Notes under the pieces: model-generated
The model's database searches: none
What the model saw: the letters and a program-made list of their open reading frames with translations, nothing else
What the model was told of the DNA's origin: nothing
Shown: piece after piece, positions 6,255-9,307 of the stretch
Position numbering within the stretch: the first letter of the stretch is position 1
Layout of the letters: each line of letters opens with the position of its first letter
Assembly: GCA_007125835.1 (NCBI GenBank)
Contig: SLCJ01000410.1
Span: forward strand, 1-9,307
Direction of reading: 5' to 3'
Length of the DNA stretch: 9,307 nucleotides
Source: Verrucomicrobiales bacterium
GTDB taxonomy: Bacteria; Verrucomicrobiota; Verrucomicrobiia; Verrucomicrobiales; SLCJ01
Made by a program: the position numbers and the translations under genes

Positions 6255-8120
6255 ATGTCCGCCACCCGCATCGCCTATCTCTTCTCCCGCTATCCCGTGG
6301 TGTCGCAGACCTTTTGCGACTCGGAAATGCTGGCGTTGGAGGCTGCCGGCATCGAAGTGCATGCCGCCTCCATTCATCCGCCCCGCGATAGCCTGCGCCA
6401 CGAACGGCTGGCCGACCTGCGCGCCCCGGTCCATTACCCTCCGCCTCCCTCCGTTCTCCAAGCTCTGGAGCGTGAAGCCCGTCGCGACGGCTCCTGGCCA
6501 GCCGAAATGATCGTCAGGCACGAGCGCGAGTACGGCCCGCATTTCCGCCCCGCCCTGCGGGCGCGCAACGCACTGTGGTTCGCCCGTTTGTTCAAGCGCC
6601 TCGGCATCGCGCATTGCCATGTTCACTTTGCCAACAGGGCCACCCACACGGCGCTATTTCTCAAGGAGATGGCCGGGATTTCCTTCAGCTTCACCGCCCA
6701 CGCCCAGGATTTCATGGTCGACCTGGGCAGCGATACCCTGCTCGCCGAAATGGCCGAGGCGGCGGCTTTCACCATCGCCGTGAGCGATTTCAGCCTCGAC
6801 CTGCTGCGCCAAAAGTGCCCGGGAGCAGCACAGCGGATGCGCCGGATTTACAATGGCCTGGACCCGGGCGCATTCCCACAGGCGCGTCCGCGCGCATCCG
6901 CCGGATCGCCCCTGCGGATCCTGAGTATCGGCCGCCTGATTGAGTTCAAGGGATTCCATCATCTCATCGCTGCCGTGGCCAACCTGCGCCAGCGCGAAGT
7001 AGATTGCGAGTTGCGCATTGTCGGCGAAGGCCCATGGCGCGAACGACTCGAAAAACAGGCGCTTGGCCTCGAAATCGGCGACCACGTCCGATTCCTCGGC
7101 ACCAGGACCCAGGATCAGGTAAAGCGGGAATTGCTCGATGCCGATGTTTTCGCATTGGCCAGCATCGTCGATGAAAAGGGAGCAAGCGACATCCTACCAA
7201 CCGTGATCACCGAGGCCATGGCATGCGGCTTGCCCGTCGTTTCCACCACCCTGGCCGGAATTCCCGAAATGGTCGATCACAGCAAGTCCGGGATTCTCGT
7301 CGAGCCAGGAAACGAGGCGGCACTGGCCCAGGCCCTAGCCGATGTCGCCGATCCCGAAACCGCACGCAGAATGGGCCTTGAAGGCAAACGCCGGGCCAAC
7401 GAAATTTTTTCCTTCGCCGCCACGGCTGAAACCCTGGCCCGGGATTTCATCAGCCTGGCACCAGAAGCGGACCCGCCTCCCCGCCCCTCCCGCATCTGGT
7501 TGGTGGACTCGCTGCCCAACCCAAAAGCAAACGCCCCACTCGCCATCGAACACCAGTGGATTGCCGGAAGAAAAGAGTTTCTCGCCCTTGTGCTGTCGCG
7601 GCAAGGCGAATCCCAGCCCGCCGATCCACCCCATCCCGGCACCGAGTGGCTGCCCGACGGCGTCTTACTCGAGGCAGAGTGGCGCGCACACCCCGACCTC
7701 CGCGCCCGCCTCGAAGCCCTGCGCAGCGAACTGGGCGAAAACATCGATGGCGAATGGTTTTTCCAACAGGCCCGGCGGGCGCTCTGGGTCGCCCGCCTCG
7801 CCTCAGCAAGGGGATTCTCCTCGCTCCACGGAAGCCGAGCCTCCGAAACAGTCGTGGCCTGGATCGCCGCCACAATCACTGACATCCCTTTCACCGGTGT
7901 CTTGGAGCCGGGCCACCACCTGCCATCCGCCATCGTGCGCCGGATCAAACCCTGCGCCGCGGAACTCGCCGATCCCGGCCACGACCCCTTGCGACTGCGC
8001 CAACCTGAAGGCAAACTCATTCGCATCGGCCCACTCAAACACCGGCGGGCGGCCCAACCAATTGAACGCGGAGAACGCGAGTCCGCCCTAGAGGAATTTT
8101 TTGCCAAGTTGCCGGGTTGA
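6255..8120 (+). CDS. GT4 family glycosyltransferase with a duplicated acceptor-domain extension
   Basis: This 621-residue protein starts with a GT-B glycosyltransferase of family 4 and likely transfers a sugar from a nucleotide-sugar donor to a polysaccharide or lipid-linked glycan in the cytoplasm. The N-terminal acceptor domain begins RIAYLFSRYPVVSQTFCDSE, the signature of the WcaL/AmsK-like subgroup, and includes FTAHAQDFM. The donor domain shows SIGRLIEFKGFHHLI (224-238; R227 and K232 fit the phosphate-binding pair) and the D-x7-E form of the EX7E motif (D312, E320) in SDILPTVITEAMACGLPVV. The catalytic core ends near residue 405. Residues about 412-621 are extra for the family and resemble the N-terminal domain again: RIWLVDS at 413 and ALWVARL at 509, against RIAYLFS at 5 and ALWFARL at 106. 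The substrate is unknown. It lies 72 bases after the Lon-like gene and 51 before the GHL10 gene. No Shine-Dalgarno sequence is seen. Confidence 0.88.
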   Translation: MSATRIAYLFSRYPVVSQTFCDSEMLALEAAGIEVHAASIHPPRDSLRHERLADLRAPVHYPPPPSVLQALEREARRDGSWPAEMIVRHEREYGPHFRPALRARNALWFARLFKRLGIAHCHVHFANRATHTALFLKEMAGISFSFTAHAQDFMVDLGSDTLLAEMAEAAAFTIAVSDFSLDLLRQKCPGAAQRMRRIYNGLDPGAFPQARPRASAGSPLRILSIGRLIEFKGFHHLIAAVANLRQREVDCELRIVGEGPWRERLEKQALGLEIGDHVRFLGTRTQDQVKRELLDADVFALASIVDEKGASDILPTVITEAMACGLPVVSTTLAGIPEMVDHSKSGILVEPGNEAALAQALADVADPETARRMGLEGKRRANEIFSFAATAETLARDFISLAPEADPPPRPSRIWLVDSLPNPKANAPLAIEHQWIAGRKEFLALVLSRQGESQPADPPHPGTEWLPDGVLLEAEWRAHPDLRARLEALRSELGENIDGEWFFQQARRALWVARLASARGFSSLHGSRASETVVAWIAATITDIPFTGVLEPGHHLPSAIVRRIKPCAAELADPGHDPLRLRQPEGKLIRIGPLKHRRAAQPIERGERESALEEFFAKLPG

Positions 8121-8147
8121 TGGTTCAATAGGTGTCGGTGCCTCACG

Positions 8148-8170
8148 CCCACACCCACACCCACACCCCC
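8148..8170 (-). repeat. CCCACA tandem repeat; G-quadruplex motif on the minus strand
   Basis: Three exact CCCACA units (8148-8165) are followed by CCCCC (8166-8170). Read on the minus strand this gives four G runs of at least three, separated each time by TGT, a textbook intramolecular G-quadruplex pattern. It ends one base before the ATG of the GHL10 gene, so it lies on the template strand in that gene's leader and occupies the position where a ribosome binding site would sit. The repeat unit is also prone to slippage. Confidence 0.75.
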
Positions 8171-8171
8171 T

Positions 8172-9307
8172 ATGAGCACTAACACTCTCACCCGCCACTC
8201 CATTCTCCGCGCCGCCGCCCTCCTGGCCCTGCTCTTCCTCGCCACTGCACCCACAGCCAACGCGCGGGAGATGCGCGCCGCCTGGGTGGCCACCGTCTTT
8301 AACATCGACTTCCCAAGCCGCCAGGGCCTCGACGCCGCCGCCCAGCAGGCCGAAATCATCCGCATCCTCGACACCGCAGCCGCCCTGCGACTTAACGCGC
8401 TGATGGTGCAAGTCCGCCCCGAGGGCGACGCACTCTACCGCTCGCAACTCGAGCCCTGGTCCCGCTTCCTCACAGGCACCCAGGGACAAGACCCCGGCTA
8501 CGACCCGCTCGAATTTTTCATCCGCGAGGGCCGCCGCCGCGGCATCGCCATCCACGCTTGGATCAACCCCTATCGCGCCGCCGCCAATTCCTCCCACCAA
8601 CGCGCCCGCTCACACCCCTCCAACCGCTTCCCGTCACACACCCACCGCGTGCGCAACATGCTCTGGTTCGACCCAGGCTCGGCCGAAGTGCGCGCGCACA
8701 CCCTGCTCGTGGTGCGCGACATCATCACCCGCTATCAAGTCGCCGGCCTGCACCTCGACGACTATTTCTACCCCTATCCAGTCAATGCGCAACGGCAGGA
8801 AGCATTCCCGGACAATGCCACATTCCGGACCTACCAACGGCAAGGCGGAAAACTCTCCCGCGAGGACTGGCGCCGCGAAAATGTAAACACCATGGTCCGG
8901 CAGACCGCAGCCGTCGTCCGCCGCCACCGCCCGGATGCCGCGTTCGGTGTCAGCCCGTTTGGCATCTACACCCGCGGCCAGCCCGCCGAGGTCCAGGCTG
9001 GCCTCGACCAATACCACCAAATCTTCGCCGACCCTGTGAAATGGATGAACGAAGGCTGGGTGGACTACCTCGCCCCCCAACTCTACTGGCCCGACCGCGG
9101 CCCCCAATGCTTCCGCACACTCCTCGCCTGGTGGCGCAACCCCGCCGTAAACCGCCGCGGAACACCCATCATTCCCGGCATCGCCGTCGACCGCCTCGGC
9201 GGTACCCACAATTGGCCAGCCAGCGAAATCGCCACCCAACTGCGCCTCGAACGATCCATCCGCCCCACAGGCGGCTTCATCCTCTTTTCCATGAAACCCG
9301 TGATGCA
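8172..9307 (+). CDS. Secreted GHL10/DUF187 glycoside-hydrolase-like protein, 3' end cut off
   Basis: The ATG at 8172 opens a frame that runs off the window after 378 codons. Residues 1-31 form a signal peptide (core ILRAAALLALLFLATAP, cleavage after ANA). The mature protein starts at once with the family hallmark REMRAAWVATVFNIDFPSR (32-50), followed by LRLNALMVQVRPEGDALY, SQLEPWSRFLTGTQGQDPGY, HAWINPYRA (N132-R135) and the acidic motif HLDDYFYPYP (194-203) of the glycosyl hydrolase-like 10 family (PF02638, YngK-like). This is a TIM-barrel family thought to cleave glycans; members have been linked to peptidoglycan or surface polysaccharide turnover, but the substrate is rarely known. Later stretches (FGVSPFGIY; WVDYLAPQLYWP) also fit. 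It acts outside the cytoplasm. It follows the glycosyltransferase by 51 bases and may share its transcript. No Shine-Dalgarno sequence is seen; a C-rich repeat abuts the start. Confidence 0.9.
   Translation, partial: MSTNTLTRHSILRAAALLALLFLATAPTANAREMRAAWVATVFNIDFPSRQGLDAAAQQAEIIRILDTAAALRLNALMVQVRPEGDALYRSQLEPWSRFLTGTQGQDPGYDPLEFFIREGRRRGIAIHAWINPYRAAANSSHQRARSHPSNRFPSHTHRVRNMLWFDPGSAEVRAHTLLVVRDIITRYQVAGLHLDDYFYPYPVNAQRQEAFPDNATFRTYQRQGGKLSREDWRRENVNTMVRQTAAVVRRHRPDAAFGVSPFGIYTRGQPAEVQAGLDQYHQIFADPVKWMNEGWVDYLAPQLYWPDRGPQCFRTLLAWWRNPAVNRRGTPIIPGIAVDRLGGTHNWPASEIATQLRLERSIRPTGGFILFSMKPVM

Noticed and set aside
7277..8374. Open frame (365 codons) on the minus strand opposite the end of the glycosyltransferase and the start of the GHL10 gene
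   Set aside because: The translation is low-complexity Arg/Ser/Ala-rich and spans the G-repeat (GVGVGVRH); both sense genes are recognised families.

Overview
This is a chromosomal, high-GC bacterial window with tightly packed genes arranged as two divergent blocks. Nothing in it looks like a phage, an insertion sequence, a CRISPR array, a tRNA or an rRNA. The high GC content, the general absence of recognisable Shine-Dalgarno sequences, the HflK/HflC pair and the secreted GHL10 protein fit a Gram-negative bacterium. A PVC-group member such as a verrucomicrobium is my best guess, but it is an inference rather than something the sequence proves.

Minus-strand block (positions 3888 down to 1): purB (adenylosuccinate lyase, purine synthesis), hflK and hflC (membrane SPFH proteins that, in known bacteria, form a cage around the FtsH protease), and the first 95 codons of an unrecognised exported protein that runs off the window. 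The gaps are 90, 45 and 46 bases, so one transcript is plausible. The last gene carries a run of eight G just after its signal peptide and a perfect GC hairpin just before its start.

Divergent intergenic region (3889-4136): it holds a good sigma-70-like promoter for the plus-strand block, an 8-bp perfect dyad that could be an operator, and an 11-bp direct repeat in the purB leader.

Plus-strand block (4137 to the end): an exported 681-residue protein with a Lon-type (S16) protease-like domain; a 621-residue GT4 glycosyltransferase; and the first 378 codons of a secreted GHL10/DUF187 glycoside-hydrolase-like protein. The gaps are 72 and 51 bases. The first gap holds mutually exclusive hairpins. 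The second holds a CCCACA repeat that makes a perfect G-quadruplex motif on the minus strand.

The two most interesting points are both protein-level. The exported Lon-like domain keeps the serine motif but has proline where the catalytic lysine should be, by an ungapped hand alignment. The glycosyltransferase has a C-terminal extension of about 210 residues that reads as a decayed second copy of its own N-terminal acceptor domain. No coherent new multi-gene system is evident. An envelope or cell-surface theme (protein quality control, glycan synthesis, glycan cleavage) is a loose inference from gene content.
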